From positions 1-64,000 of the forward strand of contig JANOYV010000079.1 of the NCBI GenBank assembly GCA_031429105.1: DNA of 64,000 bases, given 5' to 3'. Numbering within the stretch: the first letter of the stretch is position 1; each line of letters starts with the position of its first letter. The translations under genes were made by a program, and so were the position numbers. This DNA comes from JAKFWF01 sp031429105 (GTDB lineage: Bacteria > Pseudomonadota > Alphaproteobacteria > Rhizobiales > Hyphomicrobiaceae). Shown piece after piece: positions 45,576-54,448 of this stretch. Below the pieces are notes generated by a model. It saw only the letters and a program-made list of their open reading frames with translations. It was not told the origin of the DNA and did no database searches.

Positions 45576-46385
45576 ATGCCCGGCATCGCTGGCAGCTTTG
45601 AACGCCTCGCAGACGCGCCACGTATGCCAGCACTCTTTGTGGGGCACGGTTCGCCTATGAATGCAATCGAAGACAACGATTATAGTCGGTCTTGGCGGCG
45701 TATGGGAGCGGCGCTTCCACCTCCCGCCGCCATCCTATGCATCTCGGCTCACTGGCTGACCGCTGGGACGAGTAAGGTGAATGTACTCGAGCATCCCCGC
45801 ACGATTCACGACTTCAGCGGGTTCCCGTCGGAACTCTATGCCCAGAACTATCCGGCACCTGGAGCGCCAAACGTCGCTCGCGCAACCGCTGATTTGGTGG
45901 ATATTCATGCGATCGAGCCCGACCTTGAATGGGGGTTGGATCATGGGGCCTGGAGCTTTCTACTGCACATGTATCCCGGGGCGAACATTCCTGTATTTCA
46001 GTTGTCTCTGGACTACAGCAAATCTCTTCGATCGCATTTCGACCTGGCCAAGCAGCTCAAACGTATGCGCGACAAAGGTGTGTTGATCATCGGGAGCGGC
46101 AACTTGGTGCACAATCTCGGCACGATGACGTCGAACGCGAAGCCGTTCGAATGGGCCCTGGAATTCGACGACTTGATCGCAATGGCTGTTTTAAATCGGA
46201 ACTACGAGGCGCTCGTTGAGGTGCAGTCACTTGAACCTCTAACCCGGCTTGCGCATCCAACGCTCGAACATTTCCTTCCGGTGCTCTATACGGTAGGAGT
46301 CGCCGACGAAAAGGATGAACTCACCTTTTTCAATGAGGCGTTCGAACTCGGTTCCATCTCAATGCGTTCGTTCATCTTGAAGTGA
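45576..46385 (+). CDS. ygiD: LigB-family extradiol dioxygenase (4,5-DOPA dioxygenase/YgiD type)
   Basis: A 269-residue class III extradiol ring-cleavage enzyme. Metal ligands visible: His24 in FVGHGSPMNAIEDN, His in CISAHWLT near 59, and a His in HPTLEHFLPV near 230; the GNLVHNLG loop is also conserved. The N-terminal 16 residues precede the usual MPALFVGHGS opening, so the true start might be 45624. The physiological substrate of YgiD-like enzymes in bacteria is unclear. It closes the BON-HPF-ygiD group. Confidence 0.88.
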   Translation: MPGIAGSFERLADAPRMPALFVGHGSPMNAIEDNDYSRSWRRMGAALPPPAAILCISAHWLTAGTSKVNVLEHPRTIHDFSGFPSELYAQNYPAPGAPNVARATADLVDIHAIEPDLEWGLDHGAWSFLLHMYPGANIPVFQLSLDYSKSLRSHFDLAKQLKRMRDKGVLIIGSGNLVHNLGTMTSNAKPFEWALEFDDLIAMAVLNRNYEALVEVQSLEPLTRLAHPTLEHFLPVLYTVGVADEKDELTFFNEAFELGSISMRSFILK

Positions 46386-46454
46386 GAATACTGCGCGTCG
46401 GTGCCATGCAAACGAAACAGAGGACTCAATCCAACTTCGCCTTATCGCTTTAGA

Positions 46455-46910
46455 CAAGTTTACCGAATGCTGCGCGCATGACCGCGGTGATGGCCATCAC
46501 GAGCGCACCCCATACTGTTACACCCAATGCACCACTGACAAAGACGGATCCGCCTACTTTCGCCGCCAGCCCGCCCAGCAATAACAGGAAGAACAGCGTC
46601 GTGGCCGGCATCAGGTAAACCAAGCTCGTCTCCGGCGACGCCGAAGCTGCCCGCGGGTGGCCAAAGCGGCTTGTATCGGACGCGCGCGTAGAACCTCAGT
46701 GATCCCAAGTTCATCACGCGCCATCAACGGATCGGCAACTTGTGCTGCCAACGTCGGTTCGAGCCCGCGGGCAACGTAGATTGCAGCAAGCTCCCTATGC
46801 TCACCGATGTTGTCTGTCTTGAGTTTTTCGCGCGTGAGGCCCAGATCGACCGCTTCCGTGTCCGCTGTCCCGCAGCCATCGACACGCTACCGGCGACCGG
46901 GACTGCTTGG
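46455..46910 (-). pseudogene. Broken VIT/CCC1-family transporter (copy 3)
   Basis: Across shifting minus frames the region reads VAGSVSMAAGQ, REKLKTDNIGEHRELAAIYV, ARGLEPTLAAQVADPLMARD, ELGITEVLRARPIQAALA and finally GALGVTVWGALVMAITAV. These are the same blocks as in 32034-32800. Several frameshifts and deletions break it, and the N-terminal membrane segments are missing. It lies downstream of the ene-reductase gene. Confidence 0.72.
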
Positions 46911-47450
46911 CAGAGACATCCAACCGCTTCATTTGGCTCGTTGCTGGCCTCGAAAATCGCAGCCAGGTCGCTCTCGCCCGCAGCACGCACAGCTGTTTCG
47001 AGGTTGCCATATATTTCTGCCGCCATGGCCAGCGATGCAGGAAAGCGTGAAAACTCAACCATTGCGGAAGCCCAGGGGATTGGATCGGAAACGACGTCAA
47101 CATGTGCTCTGTCGCGATCAATATGCGACTTTCGGAGACCCTGGTGACAAATCCCCGCCACGATTCATCTTTCAGTCGTACGTGCACATCATGGATTTGC
47201 GTTGCGGCCAATATGGCTGAATTGAGCGCGGCTGTTCTGGTAGCAAGCTCCAACCGCGGCTCGCGCCGCAGAACGGCCGCTTCCGCACGGCTTTCGCGAC
47301 GACGTGTGGCCGCGACTCGCTCGCCGCGACCCATCCGGCCCCAACGACCGCGGCGATAGGACCAACCGCCTCGACCCAGGCGGCCGTTACAATCCGCACA
47401 ATCCGCAAAGTTGGAGGTCTTGCATCGTCCAACGCTCTCTGGTGGCGCTC
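46911..47450. other. Unassigned degraded region
   Basis: Two overlapping minus frames look partly protein-like: ASAMVEFSRFPASLAMAAEI, and ELATRTAALNSAILAATQIH. They recall the repeated Ala-rich helices of phasin-type proteins, but I cannot confirm this. Probably remnants of one or two genes. Confidence 0.3.
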
Positions 47451-48599
47451 TTACGCAAGGTACATGTTGGCACCGACAAGCTTTTGCCGGCACTGAGCAA
47501 GCGTGGGATAGTCCGTGTAGCCATGAGCACCGCCGCCATAGAGCGTCTTCTGCTCCATCAGCGCGTTCAAGGGAGCATCCTGTGATAGCCGCGACACCAA
47601 ATCCGGATTGGCAATGAAGAGACGCCCGAAAGAGACTAAGTCTGCCCGATCGCTTGCTACTGCGTTGATCGCCATCTGGCGGTTGTAGCCGTTGTTCACC
47701 ATCCAGTTGCCATCAAACCTGTCCCGCAGTGCACCGTAGTCGAATACGAAATTGTCTCGCGCCCCGCCCGTTTCGCCTTCCACGGCGTGCACGTAAGCCA
47801 AACCAAGCGGGTTGAGCGCTTCGACAACGTGATTGAAAAGCTGCTGCGGATTGCTGTCGTGCGAATCGCCGGCGGTCGAGACCGGGGAAATCCTGATACC
47901 CAAGCGGTGCGCGCCGATAGCCTTGGCGCAAGTCGCCGCAACCTCGACAAGCAATCGTGCGCGGTTTTGGATTGAGCCGCCGTAAGCGTCGGTGCGATGG
48001 TTGGTTCCATCCCGCAGGAACGCGTCCAATAAATAGCCGTGCGCACCGTGTAATTCAACGCCATCAAAGCCGGCCTCGATCGCACGCAGCGACGCTGAAC
48101 GAAAGTCCTCAATGATGCCTGGAATTTCCTTGAGTTCGAGCGCACGCGGCATGGAAACATCGACAAAGCCTTCGCCCGCTACAAAGGTCTTAGCGTTTGC
48201 GCGCACGGCAGATGGGCCAACCGGCGCCACGCCTCCTTTCTGGAAGCAGGTATGTGAGATCCGGCCGGTGTGCCAGAGCTGGACAACAATGGTTCCGCCG
48301 TTTGCGTGCACCGCGTCCGTCACTCTCCTCCAACCAGCGACCTGTTCGTTGGTGTAGCAGCCCGGCGTGTCGGCATAGCCCTGTGCCTGGGCGGAGATCT
48401 GTGTTGCTTCTGCGATAATCAATCCAGCCGTGGCACGTTGCGCGTAGTATTCCTGCGCAAATGGCCCAGGAACGAGACCGGGGCCCGCGCGATTGCGGGT
48501 AAGCGGCGCCATAACGATCCGATTTGCGAGCTTCAAAGTGCCGACTTCGCAGGGCTCAAACAGGGCATGTGCGGTGCGGGTTTTGCGGGATCTCATCAT
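47451..48599 (-). CDS. Old yellow enzyme family ene-reductase (NADH:flavin oxidoreductase, NemA type)
   Basis: A 382-residue FMN-dependent enzyme. The tandem ATG at 48599/48596 follows GGAG at about 8 nt. FMN-binding block IVMAPLTRNRAGPG, substrate His pair in VELHGAHGYLLDAFLRDG, then TNHRTDAYGGSIQNRARLL, and a phosphate-binding VSFGRLFIANPDLVSRL. It reduces activated alkenes, quinones or nitro compounds. The element at 48844 lies 244 nt upstream. Confidence 0.9.
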   Translation of the reverse strand: MMRSRKTRTAHALFEPCEVGTLKLANRIVMAPLTRNRAGPGLVPGPFAQEYYAQRATAGLIIAEATQISAQAQGYADTPGCYTNEQVAGWRRVTDAVHANGGTIVVQLWHTGRISHTCFQKGGVAPVGPSAVRANAKTFVAGEGFVDVSMPRALELKEIPGIIEDFRSASLRAIEAGFDGVELHGAHGYLLDAFLRDGTNHRTDAYGGSIQNRARLLVEVAATCAKAIGAHRLGIRISPVSTAGDSHDSNPQQLFNHVVEALNPLGLAYVHAVEGETGGARDNFVFDYGALRDRFDGNWMVNNGYNRQMAINAVASDRADLVSFGRLFIANPDLVSRLSQDAPLNALMEQKTLYGGGAHGYTDYPTLAQCRQKLVGANMYLA

Positions 48600-48843
48600 T
48601 CGTGAAGCTCCATTTGGATCTTGGACCAGACGCCATCTTTGACGCTCAATACTGCGCGACTTCCTCGCAGCAATCGGCCCAGGCCGATTGCTTGGTTGGG
48701 GCCGGGAATGGGTTGGTGGCACCGGCGAACCAGAACACCGGATACGCACCAACCATTGAGAAGCAAGCATCGCCCAACTTGTCCCACCGTGGGGGACCCG
48801 GCAGACGTTCCTGATAAGCCCGGTTGGCGAGGTTACGATAGTC

Positions 48844-48857
48844 TCGGAATGTACTCA
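48844..48857 (-). promoter_or_regulatory. Regulon element, TGAGTACATTCCGA
   Basis: Minus strand, 244 nt upstream of the ene-reductase. Confidence 0.65.
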
Positions 48858-49052
48858 GAGCCCGCGAGGAGGGCGCAGGCATCCGCTCGGATGGCGCGCC
48901 GGCTCGGCGGCTGACGGGATCCATGTCCTACAACGTCGCCCGCGCTACGGGTCGATGCCAGGCGACCCATGGCAGTAGGCGGGCACTGCTGTGTGTTGAG
49001 CGTCCCTGAGGAACGCTATTTGACTGGACGGATACTTCGAGCGGCCAGCGCA

Positions 49053-49066
49053 TGAGTAATTTCCGA
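49053..49066 (+). promoter_or_regulatory. Regulon element, TGAGTAATTTCCGA
   Basis: Plus strand, 152 nt upstream of the 49219 start. It heads a long plus-strand run of genes through tkt. Confidence 0.7.
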
Positions 49067-49218
49067 CCCTGGCGAAGTCACGGTGAAACGCCTTAGCTGT
49101 AATCAGGTTGGCTCAAAGGCCGTTTTCGCCAACGCGGCAATTGACGCAATGCGGCGTCCGTCTATTCCAACGCTCAAAATGATCTCGGCTGAAATCTCAG
49201 CAATCCAAAGGAACACAG

Positions 49219-49746
49219 ATGCAAGAGCCCAATTCTGTCATCGCCGTTTTTGCCGATCATCAAGGCGCCCAAGCCGCGGTCAAGAAACTCGCCGCGGAGG
49301 GCATCGAGATCAAGCACCTCAGCGTCGTTGGCAAAGGTTATCATACCGATGAAAAGGTGACTGGATTTTACAATACTGGTGACCGCGTGAAGTTCTGGGG
49401 CAAGAACGGCGCATTCTGGGGTGGGCTCTGGGGTTGGTTCGTTGGGGGCGTATTCATCACCGCACCGGTCGTTGGTCCCGTTGTCGTGGTCGGTTTCCTT
49501 GCCGCCGCGGTAGTTTCGGCTATCGAGGGCGCCGTTGTCGTCGGCGGTCTAAGCGCGTTGAGCGCGGCGCTCTACAGCATCGGCATCCCAAAGAACAGTA
49601 TCGTCGCCTACGAGACCGACTTGAAGGCCGACAGGTTTCTTGTTCTGGCCAAGGGCCCAACTGAAGAATTGGCACGCGCCAAGACGTTGCTGGCGACCTT
49701 CAATCCTTCGCGCATCGATCAGAGCGCATCGACCGTTGCCGCTTGA
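49219..49746 (+). CDS. General-stress-type membrane protein (copy 2)
   Basis: A 175-residue paralogue of the protein at 26158-26751. N-terminal soluble domain (MQEPNSVIAVFADHQGAQAA, then VKKLAAEGIEIKHLSVVGKG), shared YNTGDRVKFWGKNGAFWGG segment, and a Gly/Val-rich hydrophobic hairpin (PVVGPVVVVGFLAAAVVSAI, then GAVVVGGLSALSAALYSIGI). Shorter C-terminus than copy 1. Function unknown. Confidence 0.83.
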   Translation: MQEPNSVIAVFADHQGAQAAVKKLAAEGIEIKHLSVVGKGYHTDEKVTGFYNTGDRVKFWGKNGAFWGGLWGWFVGGVFITAPVVGPVVVVGFLAAAVVSAIEGAVVVGGLSALSAALYSIGIPKNSIVAYETDLKADRFLVLAKGPTEELARAKTLLATFNPSRIDQSASTVAA

Positions 49747-49807
49747 CGGCACGATCAACTGCGCTGGTCGTTCGGTTACTGTGTACTATAACCTGAGAGT
49801 ATGAGCA

Positions 49808-50848
49808 ATGAAGGCGCTTGTTTATGTCGGACCGGGTCAGAAGGCGATTCAGGATCGCCCGAAGCCCGAAATTCAATCGCCGGGTGATGCGATCGTCGAA
49901 ATGTTGAAGACGACGATCTGCGGCACGGATCTGCATATCCTCAAGGGCGATGTGGCGACCTGCACGCCAGGCCGCATCCTCGGGCACGAGGGAGTCGGCG
50001 TCATCGACTCCGTCGGGCCCGCGGTGACGACGTTTCGCAAAGGCGATCGCGTGCTGATTTCTTGTGTTTCGGCATGCGGGAAATGCAGCTATTGCCGTCG
50101 CGGCATGTACTCTCATTGCACGACGGGCGGTTGGATACTCGGCAACACCATTGACGGCACACAGGCCGACTATGTGCGCACACCGCACGCCGACACCAGC
50201 CTCTATCCGATTTCGCAAGGCGCGGACGAAGAAGCGCTCGTCATGTTGAGCGATATTTTGCCAACGGGGTTCGAGTGCGGTGTGCTCAATGGCAAAGTGG
50301 CGCCGGGCTCGACCGTCGCCATCGTCGGATCCGGCCCAATCGGGCTTGCGGCGCTGCTGACGGCCCAGTTCTATTCCCCGGCCGCCATAATCATGATCGA
50401 CCTCGACGACAACCGGCTTGCCGTCGCCAAGCGCTTCGGCGCGACGTCAGTCGTCAACAGTGGTGACGGCAATGCGACGCAAAATATCATGAAGCTAACG
50501 CCAGGCGAGCACGGGGTCGACACGGCCATAGAGGCAGTCGGAGTGTCGGCGACATTTGAGCTGTGCCAGCAGATCATCGCGCCGGGCGGCACCATCGCCA
50601 ATATCGGGGTGCACGGGGAAAAGGTGGACCTGCATCTCGAAACGCTGTGGGACCGCAACATCTCGATCACCACGCGCCTCGTTGACACGGCCAGCACGCC
50701 AATGCTCCTTGATATCGTGCGATCAAAAAAACTCGACCCGAAGCTCCTGATAACGCATCGCTTCAAGTTCGAGCAGATCCTTGAGGCCTACGAAACCTTC
50801 GCACACGCCGCCAATACGAAAGCGTTGAAGGTCATCATTTCAGCGTGA
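49808..50848 (+). CDS. Zinc-dependent medium-chain alcohol dehydrogenase
   Basis: A 346-residue zinc dehydrogenase. Catalytic ligands: Cys in TTICGTDLHIL and His-Glu in LGHEGVGVID. Structural cysteines are in CGKCSYCRRGMYSHC. Rossmann motif GSGPIGLAALL. The type resembles enzymes annotated as isopropanol or butanediol/threonine dehydrogenases; the substrate is not settled. It is 62 nt after the stress gene at 49219, in the same direction. Confidence 0.9.
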   Translation: MKALVYVGPGQKAIQDRPKPEIQSPGDAIVEMLKTTICGTDLHILKGDVATCTPGRILGHEGVGVIDSVGPAVTTFRKGDRVLISCVSACGKCSYCRRGMYSHCTTGGWILGNTIDGTQADYVRTPHADTSLYPISQGADEEALVMLSDILPTGFECGVLNGKVAPGSTVAIVGSGPIGLAALLTAQFYSPAAIIMIDLDDNRLAVAKRFGATSVVNSGDGNATQNIMKLTPGEHGVDTAIEAVGVSATFELCQQIIAPGGTIANIGVHGEKVDLHLETLWDRNISITTRLVDTASTPMLLDIVRSKKLDPKLLITHRFKFEQILEAYETFAHAANTKALKVIISA

Positions 50849-51209
50849 TGCCGATGACGGCGAGGTTGCAGCAGGCCAGGGCGAAGCCAAACTGTCGGGA
50901 ACGCCACCCAATCAAAATGGCCGGTCACGACCGTTCGCCCGAATGTATCGCGAGATTCGGCGGTGTCGTGAAGCCGGGCAAGATCAGGTCGCGCTCACAA
51001 GGGTTCAACATGAGCCCGGCGAGACCGTGACACGGCTGCCAACCAGGACGACGAGATGCGCAGGTAGGTCGTGGTCGGCAAACGAGCCGTCTCAATCGGA
51101 TTCGACCTGCCACTGAGGCAACACCCCGCAGGAGTGCCTCCTCCACAGACGTTTGACGGGCCAATGCGCACCTCATGGAACTGAAAGTTAGGCGGAGCCA
51201 TAATTGCAA
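50849..51209. other. Spacer between ADH and zwf
   Basis: About 360 nt. I see no gene, no regulon element and no clear terminator. The end provides GGAG before the zwf start. Confidence 0.4.
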
Positions 51210-52601
51210 ATGACAATACCTCGTTCAGATGCTTTCGTGTTTTTCGGTGCGACAGGTGATCTTGCGTACAAGAAAATTTTTCCGGCATTGCAGGCTCTGA
51301 TCCGGGCGGGCCAATTGGATGTGCCAATTATTGGGGTCGCGCGTGCAGGATGGTCGCTGGATCGATTGAAACACTGGGCACGCGACAGCGTTGAGAGTAA
51401 TGGCAAGATTGATCGCGATGCTTTCGCCAAGCTCTCCGCGCAACTGAAGTACTGCGACGGTGACTACAATGATCCCACAACCTATACCCGGTTGAAACAA
51501 GCCCTCGGCGCCGCCACCCGGCCGCTACACTACATGGCGATCCCTCCGAGCATGTTCGGCCCGGTCGTTCAGGGCCTGGCGAACACCGGCTGCGCCACCG
51601 ATGCGCGGATCGTGATTGAGAAGCCTTTCGGGCGTGATCTCGCGTCGGCTCGATCGTTGAACCACACGCTACACGAGGTTTTCCCTGAGTCCGCGATCTT
51701 CCGTATCGATCATTACCTCGGCAAGGAAGCAGTACAAAACCTCCTATATTTCCGCTTTGCCAACACGTTTCTCGAGCCCATCTGGAATCGAATCTACGTC
51801 GCCAGCGTCCAGATCACTATGGCCGAGACCTTCGGTGTGGAAGGGCGCGGAAATTTCTATGAAGAAGTCGGTGCCATCCGCGACGTCATGCAGAACCATC
51901 TGCTGCAGGTCACCGCCCTGCTGGCCATGGACGCGCCGATCGGGCAGAATTCGACCGCGATGCGGGCGGAAAAGCTGCGCCTGTTGCGCGCCATGCGGCC
52001 ACTGGATCCCAAACAGGTGGTGCGCGGTCAGTTCCATGGATACCGCAACGAAAAGGGTGTCGCGCCGCGTTCTGACGTCGAAACGTTTGCGGCTTTGCGC
52101 CTGCATATCGACACATGGCGCTGGGCCGGCGTGCCGTTCTATATCCGCGCCGGCAAATGCTTGCCGGTTTCCACGACCGAGGTCATTGTGGATCTGAAGT
52201 GCCCACCGCTTGCGATATTCGAGGAATGCACACCGCAGCGCTCCAACTATTTTCGCTTCCGATTGAGCCCGGACGTCGTGATTGCGGCGGGTGCGCTTGT
52301 TAAACAGCCGGGTGCTTTGATGCACGGTGAGGCCGTGGAACTCGTGATGCGCCACCAGCCGCAGCGCGACATCCTGCCCTACGAGCGATTGCTCGGCGAT
52401 GCACTTCGCGGCGAAACGGCACTGTTCACCAATGACGAATGTGTCGAGGCCGCATGGGCGGTGGTTGAGCCGGCACTCTTGGATCGCGAACCCGTACTCG
52501 ACTACGCGCCCGGCAGTTGGGGACCTTCGGCCGCCGCGGACATCGTCACTGGCGACGCTCGCTGGCATGACCCAAAGCCCGAGGAGGCGCGGCCATGCTG
52601 A
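51210..52601 (+). CDS. zwf: Glucose-6-phosphate 1-dehydrogenase
   Basis: A 463-residue enzyme oxidising glucose 6-phosphate to 6-phosphogluconolactone with NADP. Nucleotide motif FVFFGATGDLAYKKIFPAL (10-28), substrate motif IDHYLGKE at 166-173 and the EKPFGRDLASA block. I use ATG 51210; a TTG at 51204 lies closer to the GGAG and may be the true start. It overlaps the HAD gene by 7 nt, first of zwf-HAD-tal-pgi-tkt. Confidence 0.94.
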   Translation: MTIPRSDAFVFFGATGDLAYKKIFPALQALIRAGQLDVPIIGVARAGWSLDRLKHWARDSVESNGKIDRDAFAKLSAQLKYCDGDYNDPTTYTRLKQALGAATRPLHYMAIPPSMFGPVVQGLANTGCATDARIVIEKPFGRDLASARSLNHTLHEVFPESAIFRIDHYLGKEAVQNLLYFRFANTFLEPIWNRIYVASVQITMAETFGVEGRGNFYEEVGAIRDVMQNHLLQVTALLAMDAPIGQNSTAMRAEKLRLLRAMRPLDPKQVVRGQFHGYRNEKGVAPRSDVETFAALRLHIDTWRWAGVPFYIRAGKCLPVSTTEVIVDLKCPPLAIFEECTPQRSNYFRFRLSPDVVIAAGALVKQPGALMHGEAVELVMRHQPQRDILPYERLLGDALRGETALFTNDECVEAAWAVVEPALLDREPVLDYAPGSWGPSAAADIVTGDARWHDPKPEEARPC

Positions 52602-53317
52602 CGTCAGCCGAGGTCGTCTTCCTGCTTGATGTCGACAATACCTTGCTCGACAACGATCGCTTCGGTGTCGATCTCACAGCTCACCTCGATCACGAGTTCG
52701 GTGAAACCGAGCGTCTCCGATACTGGTCGATCTATGACGGGCGGCGCAGCCAGCTCGGTTACGCCGATTATCTCGGCGCGCTGCAGGTCTTCCGCTCTGG
52801 CAGCGACAATGTGCCGGCATTGCTGCAGATGTCGGCCTTCCTGCTCGACTATCCCTTTAGCCAACGGCTGTACCCACGTGCAATCGCCGTGATCGAGCAT
52901 CTGCGCGCGATGGGCACAACGGTCATTCTCTCCGATGGCGACATCGTTTTCCAACCACGCAAGATCCAGCGCGCGGGACTGTGGAATGCGGTCGAGGCCC
53001 GCGTGCTGATCTATTTGCACAAGGAGCGCATGCTCGACGAGGTGCAGCTACGGTATCCGGCGAAGCACTACGTGATGGTTGACGACAAGCCGCAACTGCT
53101 GGCGGCCATGAAACACGTATTGGACGATCGGTTGACCACGGTTTTTGTCCAGCAGGGTCACTATGCTGCAGACGAACACCGCAACTGCACCAGCCCCGCG
53201 CCCGATGTAACCGTCGACCGGATCGGAGACCTGTGTGAGTACGCGATCGATCGGTTGCGCATATTCAAACCGTCACACACCCAGACTCCGACCACTGGCG
53301 ACAAAGAGGCCCTATGA
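52595..53317 (+). CDS. HAD-family hydrolase
   Basis: A 240-residue haloacid dehalogenase-like phosphatase. Motif I VVFLLDVDNTLLDNDRF holds the nucleophile Asp12 and acid/base Asp14. Motif II is VILSDGD, and motif IV is YVMVDDKPQLL. The cap is helical. It is located between zwf and tal with overlaps on both sides (7 nt and 4 nt), so it is part of the sugar-phosphate operon; a role as a sugar phosphatase is inferred only from this. Confidence 0.85.
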   Translation: MLTSAEVVFLLDVDNTLLDNDRFGVDLTAHLDHEFGETERLRYWSIYDGRRSQLGYADYLGALQVFRSGSDNVPALLQMSAFLLDYPFSQRLYPRAIAVIEHLRAMGTTVILSDGDIVFQPRKIQRAGLWNAVEARVLIYLHKERMLDEVQLRYPAKHYVMVDDKPQLLAAMKHVLDDRLTTVFVQQGHYAADEHRNCTSPAPDVTVDRIGDLCEYAIDRLRIFKPSHTQTPTTGDKEAL

Positions 53318-54426
53318 CACAGAATCGACGCTTACAAGACTTGCACGATCTCGGGCAGAGCCTGTGGCTCGACAATATCTCCCGTGACATGCTCGATAAC
53401 GGCACGTTGCAGCGCTATATCGACGAGTTTTCCATCACCGGCCTGACCTCAAACCCGAGCATATTCGATGCAGCGATTGGCGCGGGCCATGCCTACGACG
53501 CCGGCATTGCCAAGAAGACGCAGGCTGGCAAATCCGGTGAAGGCTTGTTCATGGAATTGGCGTTGGGAGACCTTCGTCTGGCTGCCGATCTATTCCGTCC
53601 GGTGTTCGACACAAGCCATCCCGTAGATTCGAGCCATCGCAGTGACGGCTGGGTCTCGATGGAAGTCTCGCCGCTGCTTGCCTACGATAGTACCGGCAGC
53701 ATCGCGGCCGCCGCCCACATCCACCGGCAGGCTAATCGACCGAATTTGTTCGTGAAGATTCCCGGTACGCCTGAGGGTATCCCGGCGATTGAAGCGTCGA
53801 TCTTCGCCGGGGTACCGATCAATGTCACACTGCTGTTCTCGTGCGAGCAGTATCTCGCCGCCGCCGAGGCCTATCTACGCGGCATCGAGCGGCGCATCGA
53901 AGCCTCGCTCGATCCCCACGTCGCGTCGGTCGCCTCTCTGTTCGTCAGCCGTTGGGACGTCGCGGTCAATGACGCCGTGCCGGCAGACCTCCGGAACACA
54001 CTCGGCATCGCGATCAGCGGGCGGACGTACCGCGCCTATCGCGAGCTGCTGGATTCGACACGGTGGCGCAAGCTCGCCTGCGCGGGTGCCCAACCGCAAC
54101 GGCTGCTCTGGGCCAGTACCGGCACAAAGGATCCCGACGCAATAGAGACACTGTATGTCGAAGCGCTGGCTGCGCCGAACACGATCAACACGATCCCTGA
54201 GAAGACGTTACGTGCCTTCGCGGAGCGTGGCACTCTCAAGGGCACGATGGCGGCAGATGGCGGGGAGGCCGAGACTCAGCTTGCGCGCTTTGCCAAGGCC
54301 GGGATCGATATCGATGCACTGGCGATCCGACTGCAACAGGAGGGCGCGCTCGCCTTTGTCAAGTCCTGGCAACACCTCCTGCAGGCGATTGCCGACAAGA
54401 GCGCCGCGCTGACGAGCGTGCCGTGA
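53314..54426 (+). CDS. tal: Transaldolase
   Basis: A 370-residue transaldolase of the longer type. Schiff-base Lys148 lies in NLFVKIPGTPEG; the N-terminal SITGLTSNPSIFD and C-terminal INTIPEKTLRAFAERG are family blocks. It moves a dihydroxyacetone unit between sugar phosphates in the non-oxidative pentose phosphate pathway. Starts inside the HAD stop (ATGA). Confidence 0.94.
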   Translation: MTQNRRLQDLHDLGQSLWLDNISRDMLDNGTLQRYIDEFSITGLTSNPSIFDAAIGAGHAYDAGIAKKTQAGKSGEGLFMELALGDLRLAADLFRPVFDTSHPVDSSHRSDGWVSMEVSPLLAYDSTGSIAAAAHIHRQANRPNLFVKIPGTPEGIPAIEASIFAGVPINVTLLFSCEQYLAAAEAYLRGIERRIEASLDPHVASVASLFVSRWDVAVNDAVPADLRNTLGIAISGRTYRAYRELLDSTRWRKLACAGAQPQRLLWASTGTKDPDAIETLYVEALAAPNTINTIPEKTLRAFAERGTLKGTMAADGGEAETQLARFAKAGIDIDALAIRLQQEGALAFVKSWQHLLQAIADKSAALTSVP

Positions 54427-54448
54427 AGGGCCGTCAACGAGGCGTATC

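Larger units (their letters stand above)
48600..49218. other. Divergent regulatory region with possible gene remnant
   Basis: About 620 nt between two divergent genes, with elements at 48844-48857 (leftward) and 49053-49066 (rightward). A minus frame between 48650 and 48830 (WDKLGDACFSMVGAYPVFWF) looks like a piece of a real protein but is unassigned. Confidence 0.45.
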
